Part shown: positions 6,180-12,227 of the stretch, piece by piece
Numbering within the stretch: the first letter of the stretch is position 1
How the letters are laid out: every line of letters starts with the position of its first letter
Source of the DNA: Thermoplasmata archaeon
GTDB taxonomy: Archaea > Thermoplasmatota > Thermoplasmata > Thermoplasmatales > Thermoplasmataceae
DNA length: 12,227 nucleotides
Assembly (NCBI GenBank): GCA_021792045.1
Contig: JAJYVJ010000048.1
Location: 1-12,227 of the forward strand
Reading direction: 5' to 3'
Translations under genes and position numbers: made by a program
The notes under the pieces: generated by a model
The model's input: only the letters and a program-made list of their open reading frames with translations
The model's database searches: none
Told to the model about the DNA's origin: nothing

Positions 6180-7103
6180 TTATCGTTCTGTCTTCGGGAT
6201 ATCCACGATCCATGGGACCTTGATTAGTGTCTCGTTCTCCATTACCTTGCAGCTTGCATAAAACATGGTGTGGATAGGTTTCATTTTCTTTGTTATTGCC
6301 TTGCACAGGTGAGTTACGCTGCTCCGGTCCAGTGATGTGAACCCGGTTGAGAGCTTCCGGTAGGCTTCCCTGGAACTGGCAAGCTCTGCCGTAATGCTGT
6401 CTATTTTACCCTGGTATTCACCGGATATCTCGCTTTTCAGCTTGTCGTTCTCCTTTATGAGTTTCTCCATGCTCTTGTATTCACCCATCTTCAGCTCGAT
6501 CCGGTATTTTTCGCCGTTTATGTTCTCGAGTTCCTCCTCTGCTTTCCTGACTTCATCCCTGTAATAGGCATCGCCCTTCTTGAGATCGGAGATCTCTCGG
6601 TTCAGCTTCTTTATCTGGTCATTGAGGCCACTGGTAATGAGCTGCTTCTTTTCCTCCAGTTTCACGATATCGGATTCTAACTTCACTTTCCGGGACAGGA
6701 GGCCTGAGTCTCCAAAGATCCCGTCGCTGATTTCGGCGTCATGTTCCAGCGCTTTCCTTACCGTCGTAGAATACTCCGGATGGTTTACGTTTGCAAGGTC
6801 CCTTATGAAAGCCGCAAGCGATTGGACCTTTGGATCCTCCTGGTTAAAGTCGGTGGTGAGGCGATGGTAATAAAACTGCAGTATCCTTAGGTCCTTCTCG
6901 TTGTCCTCAAGGATCCTGACGAAACTCATTAACTCCTCCTTCCTCGGCAGTTCGTCAGAATAGTACCAGTCCGGGAGGATGTCTCTCTGCATCCTGGCAG
7001 TTATGGCATCCTGCAAAAGTTTTGAAACGTTCACGCCATTCCTTTCAAGGTATTCTTTCAGGTCATTGGGTAATGAAACCGTTGTTCTGCTGAAGTTAGA
7101 CAT
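6180..7103 (-). CDS. ribbon-helix-helix DNA-binding protein with long coiled coil
   Basis: A 307-residue protein from the ATG at 7103. Residues 5-38 (SRTTVSLPNDLKEYLE, then VNVSKLLQDAI) match a ribbon-helix-helix fold of the CopG/CcdA type: a beta strand that would read DNA, then two helices. A middle helical domain of about 90 residues follows, then a coiled coil at roughly 137-252 with regular charged and leucine spacing, and a short C-terminal globular part with two Cys. The ATG three codons upstream (7112) is possible, but a TATA-like TTATTT at 7128-7133 suits 7103 better. Four TGCATAAC boxes in and beyond the promoter suggest autoregulation. Such proteins act as plasmid partition, copy-control or repressor proteins; a long coiled coil would suit partition or higher-order DNA bridging. 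The precise role is not known. Confidence 0.75.
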   Translation of the reverse strand: MSNFSRTTVSLPNDLKEYLERNGVNVSKLLQDAITARMQRDILPDWYYSDELPRKEELMSFVRILEDNEKDLRILQFYYHRLTTDFNQEDPKVQSLAAFIRDLANVNHPEYSTTVRKALEHDAEISDGIFGDSGLLSRKVKLESDIVKLEEKKQLITSGLNDQIKKLNREISDLKKGDAYYRDEVRKAEEELENINGEKYRIELKMGEYKSMEKLIKENDKLKSEISGEYQGKIDSITAELASSREAYRKLSTGFTSLDRSSVTHLCKAITKKMKPIHTMFYASCKVMENETLIKVPWIVDIPKTER

Positions 7104-7107
7104 ATGA

Positions 7108-7204
7108 TGCATAACTTACGAAGAGGGAAATAAGGGTAATGCATAACAAAGAAAGTCTGGAAAAACAAAGGGTCGTTATGCAGCGCATGGCATGGGTGCA
7201 TAAC
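7108..7204. promoter_or_regulatory. divergent control region with four TGCATAAC boxes
   Basis: TGCATAAC occurs at 7108-7115, 7140-7147 and 7197-7204, and as its reverse complement at 7175-7182. The boxes fill the space between the leftward ribbon-helix-helix gene and the rightward 67-residue ORF. The first two bracket the leftward TATA-like element. The arrangement is typical of operators for ribbon-helix-helix proteins, which bind repeated short sites cooperatively; the assignment to the adjacent protein is inference. Confidence 0.6.
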
Positions 7205-7215
7205 TTTTGCAGATA

Positions 7216-7419
7216 ATGAAAGTGAGGTCAAAGGGCTCCGATCTCATGAGAGAGGGGTATAGGGGTACGGGTCTTAAGACCGGTTATGTAGAGATAACCG
7301 GAAGTATTACTGCTGATTTAAATAACCTAAAGGAAGATCTTCCAGGACAAAAACCACAGGATCCCAGCGTCCACGAGGATGAAGCCATGGCTGCAGCAGA
7401 AGATCTTACAGCAATTTAG
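7216..7419 (+). CDS. 67-residue hypothetical protein
   Basis: A short ORF starting at ATG 7216 (an in-frame TTG at 7207 is less likely). The N-terminal part is basic and glycine-containing (MKVRSKGSDLMREGYRG), followed by GYVEITGSITADL, and the C-terminal third is acidic and alanine-rich (EDEAMAAAEDL). It is divergent from the ribbon-helix-helix gene across the TGCATAAC boxes, so the two may be co-regulated. The stop codon lies just before the TATA box of the 518-residue gene. No family is recognised; codon use resembles the G+C-richer backbone genes. Confidence 0.5.
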   Translation: MKVRSKGSDLMREGYRGTGLKTGYVEITGSITADLNNLKEDLPGQKPQDPSVHEDEAMAAAEDLTAI

Positions 7420-7420
7420 A

Positions 7421-7428
7421 TATATAAA
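7421..7428 (+). promoter_or_regulatory. TATA box of the 518-residue gene
   Basis: TATATAAA begins two bases after the upstream stop codon and is centred about 25 bases before the ATG at 7449. No Shine-Dalgarno site precedes that ATG, so a leaderless mRNA is likely. The gene therefore has its own promoter and need not be co-transcribed with the 67-residue ORF. Confidence 0.65.
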
Positions 7429-7448
7429 ACTGGATTACTTCGTTGAGA

Positions 7449-9005
7449 ATGACAGTAGAACAGAAAGACCTGTTTAACACAGAAGTGATAAAGCAATACT
7501 ATGTCTCTGTGTTTCCCCTATCGTATAAATACAAATTCACCAAGTCCTCCGTAATAAAGAGTGTTTTAGGAGACGTGACTATACTGAAACTGAGGAAGCT
7601 GGTTTTCTACCAGTATGATTTTGATAATGAAGAGAGCATATGGCGATTTGATAAAAAGTGCATAGACTGGAAGTTAAAAAGCCAAAGTTATGAAGGAATA
7701 TTATCAGAGTCTTACCAGAATGCTATTGATAACATTTACGAAATTAGGATTTTTTCCAGAACGAACTATAGACTTGGATACAAGTATATTATCTTAGAGT
7801 TCTGCATCTCTCCATCGAAAAATAGCACTGAAGTTTTCTCGAAAATAGAACCTGACCTAGACTCTATGCAAACTAAATTTTTTTATCGTTCAATTCGGAA
7901 AAGGCTTGGAATCCGTAGGGATTCAAAAGAATTCGCAAGATTTAATTTCACATATATCGCCACCAGGACTGATTTGTCTATGACTGAGGCCTATTTACAA
8001 ATAAGATACGGTAATCAACATTCAAGCAGCCGCCTTCCTAAGGGCATTTTTAGTCATGGAGATCAAGAGGCTCTTGAGAAAGCGACACCCGTTGAGAGAT
8101 ATCTCAAATCACTCCTAGTTTCAAAAAGAAACACATGGATTTTGGGCATGAATTTTTCGAAAAAATATGGACCGAACCTGGTTCTAGCAGGATCGCAAAA
8201 GGACGGATATGCAGAGGAATTGAATCCGTACAAAATTCGGCTGTGCGGGCTCTTCAATAAGAATGTTGAGTTGACAGAACTGCATTATCCCTTCAGTATC
8301 TTTGAAACTAACAAAGGTAACGAAAGGAGTTACTTCGGTGATAAGCCGTACTTGGAGAGTTTGTTCGATTCGCTTCTGACTATAAACTTAGATGGAGCGA
8401 CTCTTTCAGGGGGGCTTATGTCAGAAATTATGGAGCTACACGAGCAGATCGATAAAATTAGCAACAGCCTCACAAATTATGGAAAATGGACCGAAAGAAA
8501 AATACTCAGACTGCATTCTAAGATTCTTAACCTCACAATAAGAGCCTATGAATACAAAAGCAGAATTCAGGCATTTCAAACGGATATATCAAAAAAATAC
8601 CCAAAGCAAAGTAAGTTTGAAGTCAAGGTTCCAGCGGATCTTTTCCCTTATTTTGATTATCAGGATGATGTTCTTGCTTCATTGTGGTGGTCTCCGGATG
8701 AAAACCTTGATCTTGGCTATGTTAAAATAGAGGAAGTTAAACCCATTCTCAAAGAAACTTTCGTTCCAAAAGGAGAGAATTCTCTATTTACAACTCAGTT
8801 TATTGGACATACTAAGAAGGATTTGGATTCTGCTTCAAAGGAGGCCGAAAAAGCTATCGAGAAACTAACTGATATGAACAAACGATTTGAACCTGTCGTC
8901 ACCGCAATACATAGCAAGCGACTGCTTTGGTGGACTCTCGTTGTCTCCGGTGCAACTATTGCCTTGGCACTACTCAGCCTGTTTCAGATATTTAGTCGGT
9001 TTTAG
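7449..9005 (+). CDS. large tail-anchored protein, function unknown
   Basis: A 518-residue protein from the ATG at 7449 (the frame opens at a TTG six bases earlier). About 310 N-terminal residues form a soluble, mixed domain with many aromatic and charged residues. A helical, coiled-coil-like stretch lies at roughly 325-380. A second small domain is followed by another helical segment (about 455-480) and a single hydrophobic segment near residues 493-514 (LLWWTLVVSGATIALALLSL), with only a few residues after it. This gives a cytoplasmic protein anchored by its C terminus. No nucleotide-binding or catalytic motif was recognised. The gene is A+T-rich like the protease/ATPase operon, and unlike the neighbouring genes, which suggests accessory cargo. 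A membrane-acting defence effector or a surface-associated factor are both possible; neither is shown. Confidence 0.75.
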   Translation: MTVEQKDLFNTEVIKQYYVSVFPLSYKYKFTKSSVIKSVLGDVTILKLRKLVFYQYDFDNEESIWRFDKKCIDWKLKSQSYEGILSESYQNAIDNIYEIRIFSRTNYRLGYKYIILEFCISPSKNSTEVFSKIEPDLDSMQTKFFYRSIRKRLGIRRDSKEFARFNFTYIATRTDLSMTEAYLQIRYGNQHSSSRLPKGIFSHGDQEALEKATPVERYLKSLLVSKRNTWILGMNFSKKYGPNLVLAGSQKDGYAEELNPYKIRLCGLFNKNVELTELHYPFSIFETNKGNERSYFGDKPYLESLFDSLLTINLDGATLSGGLMSEIMELHEQIDKISNSLTNYGKWTERKILRLHSKILNLTIRAYEYKSRIQAFQTDISKKYPKQSKFEVKVPADLFPYFDYQDDVLASLWWSPDENLDLGYVKIEEVKPILKETFVPKGENSLFTTQFIGHTKKDLDSASKEAEKAIEKLTDMNKRFEPVVTAIHSKRLLWWTLVVSGATIALALLSLFQIFSRF

Positions 9006-9148
9006 GCAGCGTTCTCAACTCCTTCTAGTTGTTCTCTGAGAATCACCTTCCTCATTCAGTGTTTTCCCAAGTATTTGCAATTCCCTTTATATGACATTAT
9101 TTACAAAGTCGGTAGAGATCTTTCCAATGCGCACGATATGGTCATAAA

Positions 9149-9156
9149 GCTTTTTC
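9149..9156 (+). repeat. left target-site duplication of the IS
   Basis: GCTTTTTC touches the left inverted repeat of the insertion sequence and recurs at 10457-10464, touching the right one. Eight-base duplications are characteristic of ISL3-family insertions. Confidence 0.85.
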
Positions 9157-9180
9157 GGTTCTTCCCACTTTCGTGTGGGT
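9157..9180 (+). repeat. left terminal inverted repeat of the IS
   Basis: Begins GGTTCTTCCCACTTTC and ends GTGGGT. It pairs with 10433-10456 read on the opposite strand (GGGTCATCGGACTTTC start), with five mismatches in 24. Confidence 0.85.
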
Positions 9181-9185
9181 AATTT

Positions 9186-9202
9186 TATCTAATATTTAGA
9201 TA
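9186..9202. promoter_or_regulatory. palindrome in the transposase promoter
   Basis: TATCTAATATTTAGATA is a 17-base palindrome around a central base, 9 bases before the transposase ATG. It contains the A+T-rich stretch expected for promoter melting and could bind a repressor, or simply reflect base composition. Confidence 0.3.
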
Positions 9203-9211
9203 TATTATTTC

Positions 9212-10432
9212 ATGGATGAATGCCAGATCTATTCAACACTGCTTGAACTTAAATTACCCTGGAAGGTTGAGAAGGTTTCTCTGGATCCTGAGAAAAAGAT
9301 CGTTGAGATATACATAGCACACGAGAAGGGCTCAAGGCTTCCGTGTCCGGTATGCAGGAAAGAATGCATGGTTTATGATCACCTCAGGGAGCGTGTATGG
9401 AGGGATCTGGACAGCATTGAATTCATGACATTCATTCATGCATCACCTCCAAGGATATCCTGCCCCGAACATGGCATCCTCGAAACAGTCATGCCATGGA
9501 CAGAGAAGAGATCCAGGTTCACGGTGAGATTCGAAACCAGATCCATAAGGATGCTCCAGAATATTGACACATTCAACTTCACGGAGATCATGAAATTATC
9601 ATGGAACCAGGCATGGAACATCATTGAAAGGGCGGTGACGAGGGGGAGGGAGAGGAAGAGCGGCCACCCACCAGTTATAGGCATTGACGAGAAATCATAC
9701 AGGAAGGGGCACAAATACGTCACACTTGTCTATGACATGATCAACAATGGTGTGGATTACGTCGCATACGACAGGAAGAAGAAATCACTGGATGAGTATT
9801 ACAATACCCTGTCCCATGAACAGCTTTCCTCCATTACCGCGGTCTCAATGGACATGTGGGATCCGTTCATGTCATCGACCATGGAACATGTTCCTGATGC
9901 CGGAACGAAGATCGTCTTTGACAGGTTCCACGTCATGAAGCACGTGAACGAGGCGGTTGATTCCACGCGCAAGAAAGAGAACCGCATGTTTATGGAGAAA
10001 GGGGTGGCTGATCTCAAGGGAACCAGATACATATGGCTCTACTCATCCGAGAATTTGCCTGAGAAATACAGGGAAAGATACAATGAGTTGAAGAAATCCG
10101 ATCTCCTGACGGGAAAGGCCTATTCCATGAAGGAGAATATCCGGGATTTATGGACAGCACCATCCATGGATGACGCCATGAAATACTGGAACAGCTGGTA
10201 TTCATGGGTCATGCATTCCTCCATAGATGCAATGAAGGATGTTGCAAGGATGATAAAGGTCCATCTGGAAAAGATAATGAACTACTTCGTCCACAGAATA
10301 ACCAATGCCAGGGCTGAAGGGATCAATTCAAAGATCGCATTGATAGAGAAGATGGCATACGGATACAGGAACAAGGAGCACCTGAAGACTGCCATATATT
10401 TCAGGTGCGGTAACCTGCAGCTTTATCCATGA
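9212..10432 (+). CDS. ISL3-family transposase
   Basis: A full-length 406-residue DDE transposase. An N-terminal zinc-binding segment is visible (CPVCRKEC at 45-52 and CPEH at 84-87), followed by a helical DNA-binding region. The catalytic acidic residues are Asp159 in GIDEKSYRKGHKY, Asp214 in SMDMWDPF and Glu369 in TNARAEGINSK; FDRFHVMKHVNEAVD is the usual ISL3 segment between the second and third. The C-terminal KMAYGYRNKEHLK is also typical. It cuts and joins the ends of its own IS. It fills the element almost completely, with 31 bases from the left inverted repeat to the ATG and no gap between the stop codon and the right repeat. Codon use is more G+C-rich than in the gene upstream. Confidence 0.95.
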   Translation: MDECQIYSTLLELKLPWKVEKVSLDPEKKIVEIYIAHEKGSRLPCPVCRKECMVYDHLRERVWRDLDSIEFMTFIHASPPRISCPEHGILETVMPWTEKRSRFTVRFETRSIRMLQNIDTFNFTEIMKLSWNQAWNIIERAVTRGRERKSGHPPVIGIDEKSYRKGHKYVTLVYDMINNGVDYVAYDRKKKSLDEYYNTLSHEQLSSITAVSMDMWDPFMSSTMEHVPDAGTKIVFDRFHVMKHVNEAVDSTRKKENRMFMEKGVADLKGTRYIWLYSSENLPEKYRERYNELKKSDLLTGKAYSMKENIRDLWTAPSMDDAMKYWNSWYSWVMHSSIDAMKDVARMIKVHLEKIMNYFVHRITNARAEGINSKIALIEKMAYGYRNKEHLKTAIYFRCGNLQLYP

Positions 10433-10456
10433 ACCCACATGAAAGTCCGATGACCC
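10433..10456 (-). repeat. right terminal inverted repeat of the IS
   Basis: Starts directly after the transposase stop codon and ends against the GCTTTTTC duplication. It matches the left repeat at 19 of 24 bases when read on the opposite strand. Confidence 0.85.
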
Positions 10457-10464
10457 GCTTTTTC
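10457..10464 (+). repeat. right target-site duplication of the IS
   Basis: GCTTTTTC, identical to 9149-9156. Removing the IS and one copy restores the pre-insertion sequence, which contains no recognised gene. Confidence 0.85.
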
Positions 10465-10533
10465 TTAATGTTTAAGACAGGCATGATTGTCATTACTATT
10501 ATATGTTAGAACTATAAGCAACTCTGTAGATTT

Positions 10534-10743
10534 TCACAAGTGGTTCGATCCAGTGCAAGGAGTGATAACATTTCTCAGTGGGACTGGAGATACAATTAGA
10601 AGGCCATGAATAATATTCATATCTTGTATAAAATAGTGAATCTTATGTTTTCTTGACTCGCCTAAATTATGCTGATAAATGCCAATAAGGCTGACCTCGG
10701 AGTCAGTGGTTGGAATAAGCATTGAAATGTTAAATTCTTTCAT
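10534..10743 (-). CDS. possible 69-residue protein after the integrase gene
   Basis: The ATG at 10743 comes two bases after the integrase stop codon (TGA-GT-ATG), a spacing that suits translational coupling. The translation starts MKEFNISMLIPTTDSEVS and contains ESRKHKIHYFIQDMN; no family is recognised. It is A+T-rich, unlike the integrase gene. The opposite strand also has protein-like stretches here (10487-10609), so the call is weak. Nothing else is supported between the IS and the integrase gene. Confidence 0.35.
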   Translation of the reverse strand: MKEFNISMLIPTTDSEVSLIGIYQHNLGESRKHKIHYFIQDMNIIHGLLIVSPVPLRNVITPCTGSNHL

Positions 10744-10745
10744 AC

Positions 10746-12029
10746 TCAAAGAGTCTGTTTGTGCATTTCCCCTTTCATTTTGTCTATCTTGTCCAGGAAT
10801 CTTTCTCTCTTCTCCGGAGACTTCATTATTTTTTCCAGCAGGGGCCCAAGGATTATGTACCTCTCCTCCACTGGTATGCTGTTGATCAGTTCCATGGTGA
10901 ATGCATCTATAACTCCTGAATCAAAGACCTCCTTCTCGATCTTCGTGGCTCCTCTCCGTATCATTTCCTCCGTCACGGCGGTGTCGAGGAGCATGCCGCA
11001 CTTCCAGCAGAACCTGGCCATGGTATCATTCGGCTCATTGCACCTGGGACATGCCTTGGGTCTGGCCTCCGTCATGGCATCATTATCCTGGACCTCTATG
11101 CCGTATGCCTTCAGGATGGCATTATCCTGTTCCTTGCCGGAGAGATGAACATAGGTCCTGGTCTGCCTGGATCCGAGGATCCATCCCATCTGGTTCTCAA
11201 GAGGGGCATTGCCTATGGCCTTGCCTGCCAGTATTGTGGCGCGCGTGTGCCTGAACAGGTGAGGATATATTCTCCTCCTGATACCTGCCCTTTCCGCAGT
11301 CCGTTTCAGTACCATTCTGATGTCGTCATAAGTCATGGGCCTTCCCGTCAGCTTCCTGGAGATGTTCACAAAGACTATTGAATCCGGATCATTTCTCCTG
11401 GGATGATCGCTTATCCAGGCCTTCAGGTGGGCTATGCTGTTGCCAACGATCCTGACGTTCCTGAATCCGGTCTTTCCCGTTACCCTGATCACGGCTCCGT
11501 AGCTGTCAAAGGTGACATCAGATATCCTCAGCGTGGCAATCTCTCCAACCCTGCACCCGGAATCGTAGAGCAGGGAGACAAGGGCACGGTCCCTTGTGGA
11601 ATTGCATGCCTCCAGCAGCCTCTCCATCTCACCGGCAGATATCATCTGGTCAGGCTTTATGTGGGTATCTGGCCTCCTGTTTACCTTGACGTCCTGGAAG
11701 ATCTCCTCAAAGCGATCCTTCGGCAGGGTCCTGCGGTAGAATTTCTTCAGCATGGTAAAGTAGGTTGCAACGGTCCACTGCCTGTAGCCGTCAGCAAGCT
11801 TCATCCTCACCGTCCTTATGTCATTCCTGGTGGGATTGACAAACCCCTCCGGGATCCATCTTGCGACAACCCGGAGGCGCTGCATGTAGTTTATCCTCCT
11901 TATCTCGGAAATATTCTCGAGCTGCAGGTCGTCAACGAAGGTCAGTATGGCGTCCATGGCCTCATTTGGTATTTTCTCCCTGGAAAGCATCTTCTTTTCA
12001 TAGTCTAAAGTGATCTTGAGAAATCCCAT
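10746..12029 (-). CDS. tyrosine recombinase (integrase) with C-terminal zinc ribbon
   Basis: A 427-residue integrase from the ATG at 12029. An N-terminal helical core-binding domain (about 20-115) precedes the catalytic domain with Arg160 (GCRVGEI), Lys186 (TGKTGF), His257 and Arg260 (PHLFRHTR), Trp283 at the site that is His or Trp in the family (MGWILGS), and nucleophile Tyr293 (TRTYVHLS). A zinc ribbon follows: CPRC at 327-330 and CWKC at 341-344, then about 80 helical residues. It should cut and rejoin the 14-bp attachment cores. The frame is open back to an ATG at 12104, but that codon lies outside the attachment repeat, in flanking DNA; a TATA box centred 26 bases before 12029 supports the shorter form. 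Confidence 0.9.
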   Translation of the reverse strand: MGFLKITLDYEKKMLSREKIPNEAMDAILTFVDDLQLENISEIRRINYMQRLRVVARWIPEGFVNPTRNDIRTVRMKLADGYRQWTVATYFTMLKKFYRRTLPKDRFEEIFQDVKVNRRPDTHIKPDQMISAGEMERLLEACNSTRDRALVSLLYDSGCRVGEIATLRISDVTFDSYGAVIRVTGKTGFRNVRIVGNSIAHLKAWISDHPRRNDPDSIVFVNISRKLTGRPMTYDDIRMVLKRTAERAGIRRRIYPHLFRHTRATILAGKAIGNAPLENQMGWILGSRQTRTYVHLSGKEQDNAILKAYGIEVQDNDAMTEARPKACPRCNEPNDTMARFCWKCGMLLDTAVTEEMIRRGATKIEKEVFDSGVIDAFTMELINSIPVEERYIILGPLLEKIMKSPEKRERFLDKIDKMKGEMHKQTL

Positions 12030-12049
12030 TGGTGCCAAATCCTCAAATC

Positions 12050-12058
12050 GGTTTATAA
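12050..12058 (-). promoter_or_regulatory. TATA box of the integrase gene
   Basis: CTTATAAAC on the minus strand is centred about 26 bases upstream of the ATG at 12029, with no Shine-Dalgarno site between. This fits a leaderless archaeal mRNA. It lies inside the element, about 30 bases from the attachment core. Confidence 0.65.
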
Positions 12059-12086
12059 GGGTAAGGATTTGAACATTTAGACCCGC

Positions 12087-12100
12087 TCTCTCCCTCGGCG
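12087..12100 (+). repeat. attR core: 14-bp copy of the tRNA-Ser 3' end
   Basis: Identical to 52-65 and in the same orientation. It is followed by CCA and, at 12132-12138, by seven T, which look like the encoded tail and terminator of the original tRNA gene. The integrase gene begins about 60 bases inside it. Confidence 0.85.
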
Positions 12101-12227
12101 CCATATTATAATTGCTTGAGAATTCCGGTCGTTTTTTTCCAGGTACAACTTACATCTTAGGCAATCTATTTGAACTAAGATGCCCATGACTAGAACAGCA
12201 TTGTTTTTAAAATGGAGATGAAGATTT
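12101..12227. other. chromosomal flank beyond the element
   Basis: No gene is supported. The T run at 12132-12138 may be the former terminator of the tRNA-Ser gene. CATCTTAG (12153-12160) and CTAAGATG (12175-12182) form an 8-base inverted repeat with a 14-base loop, of unknown role. Confidence 0.4.

Larger units (their letters stand above)
9157..10456 (+). mobile_element. complete ISL3-family insertion sequence, 1300 bp
   Basis: The ends are imperfect 24-base inverted repeats (9157-9180 and 10433-10456) matching at 19 of 24 positions, with the core ACTTTC-TGTGGGT. Both are flanked directly by GCTTTTTC, an 8-base target duplication. The element holds one intact transposase gene. Intact ends, intact gene and identical duplications indicate a fairly recent insertion and probable activity. 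It landed between the 518-residue gene and the integrase operon and breaks no recognisable gene. Confidence 0.9.
52..12100. mobile_element. integrated element in tRNA-Ser, about 12 kb
   Basis: The element is delimited by exact 14-bp direct repeats, one inside the tRNA-Ser 3' end and one about 60 bases upstream of a leftward tyrosine integrase gene. It carries plasmid-like genes (ribbon-helix-helix protein, zinc ribbon) and a protease/ATPase pair. No recognisable virion, conjugation or replication-initiator gene was seen, so whether it is a plasmid, a viral remnant or a satellite cannot be told. Unequal base composition between genes, two decayed reading frames and a later IS insertion show a mosaic history. 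Confidence 0.75.

Noticed and set aside
9006..9156. Frame continuing about 50 codons after the TAG of the 518-residue gene, extending across the restored IS target site
   Set aside because: An open run of this length is not rare by chance, the stop follows a complete membrane anchor, and nothing suggests TAG readthrough or pyrrolysine use.
10487..10609. Plus-strand 40-codon frame (contains SVDFHKWFDPVQGVITFL) between the IS and the integrase gene
   Set aside because: It would need a TTG start, has no promoter or ribosome site, and competes with the minus-strand ORF coupled to the integrase.
10694..10709. Hairpin CTGAC-CTCGGA-GTCAG as an anticodon arm of a tRNA
   Set aside because: The loop has six bases and no acceptor, D or T arm can be drawn around it.
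11403..12008. 201-residue plus-strand ORF opposite the integrase gene
   Set aside because: It lies wholly inside the integrase gene, whose catalytic motifs are intact; long antisense frames are expected in G+C-richer coding DNA.

Overview
The window reads as archaeal DNA, most likely from a Thermoplasmatales-type euryarchaeon. The evidence is a serine tRNA with discriminator G73, several genes whose best start codon lies about 25 bases after a TATA box with no Shine-Dalgarno sequence (leaderless transcription), and an archaeal-looking zinc-ribbon tyrosine integrase. The lineage is an inference; no ribosomal marker is present.

Almost the whole window is one integrated mobile element of about 12 kb. 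Its left end is the 3' part of a tRNA-Ser(UGA) gene (1-65). The last 14 bases of that tRNA (52-65) recur as a direct repeat at 12087-12100, just upstream of the integrase gene, which reads leftward from the right end. The bases after the right-hand copy (CCA, then a run of seven T) look like the original tRNA tail and terminator, displaced by the insertion.

From left to right the element holds: a truncated gene remnant (168-329); a four-helix membrane protein of unknown function (512-1255); a convergent leftward two-gene operon encoding a subtilisin-like protease and an AAA+ ATPase (1327-4795), which matches the IetA/IetS pair; a promoter region with repeated GTGAACA boxes (4800-4889); a decayed reading frame (4895-5194); a small Cys-rich protein with an internal duplication (5219-5674); an intergenic region with repeats and hairpins (5675-5847) that could be an origin or regulatory site; a leftward cluster of a ribbon-helix-helix/coiled-coil protein, a 51-residue zinc ribbon and a 43-residue small protein (5848-7103); a region with four TGCATAAC boxes (7108-7204); a rightward 67-residue ORF and a 518-residue tail-anchored protein of unknown function (7216-9005); a complete ISL3-family insertion sequence with an 8-bp target duplication (9157-10456); and a small ORF next to the integrase gene (10534-12029).

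A working model, partly inferred: the integrase, ribbon-helix-helix protein, zinc ribbon and Cys-rich protein form the plasmid-like backbone. The visibly more A+T-rich genes (membrane protein, protease/ATPase pair, 518-residue protein) are cargo. The protease/ATPase pair gives the element a defence or plasmid-stability function, and the two unknown membrane proteins are the best candidates for undescribed accessory functions.
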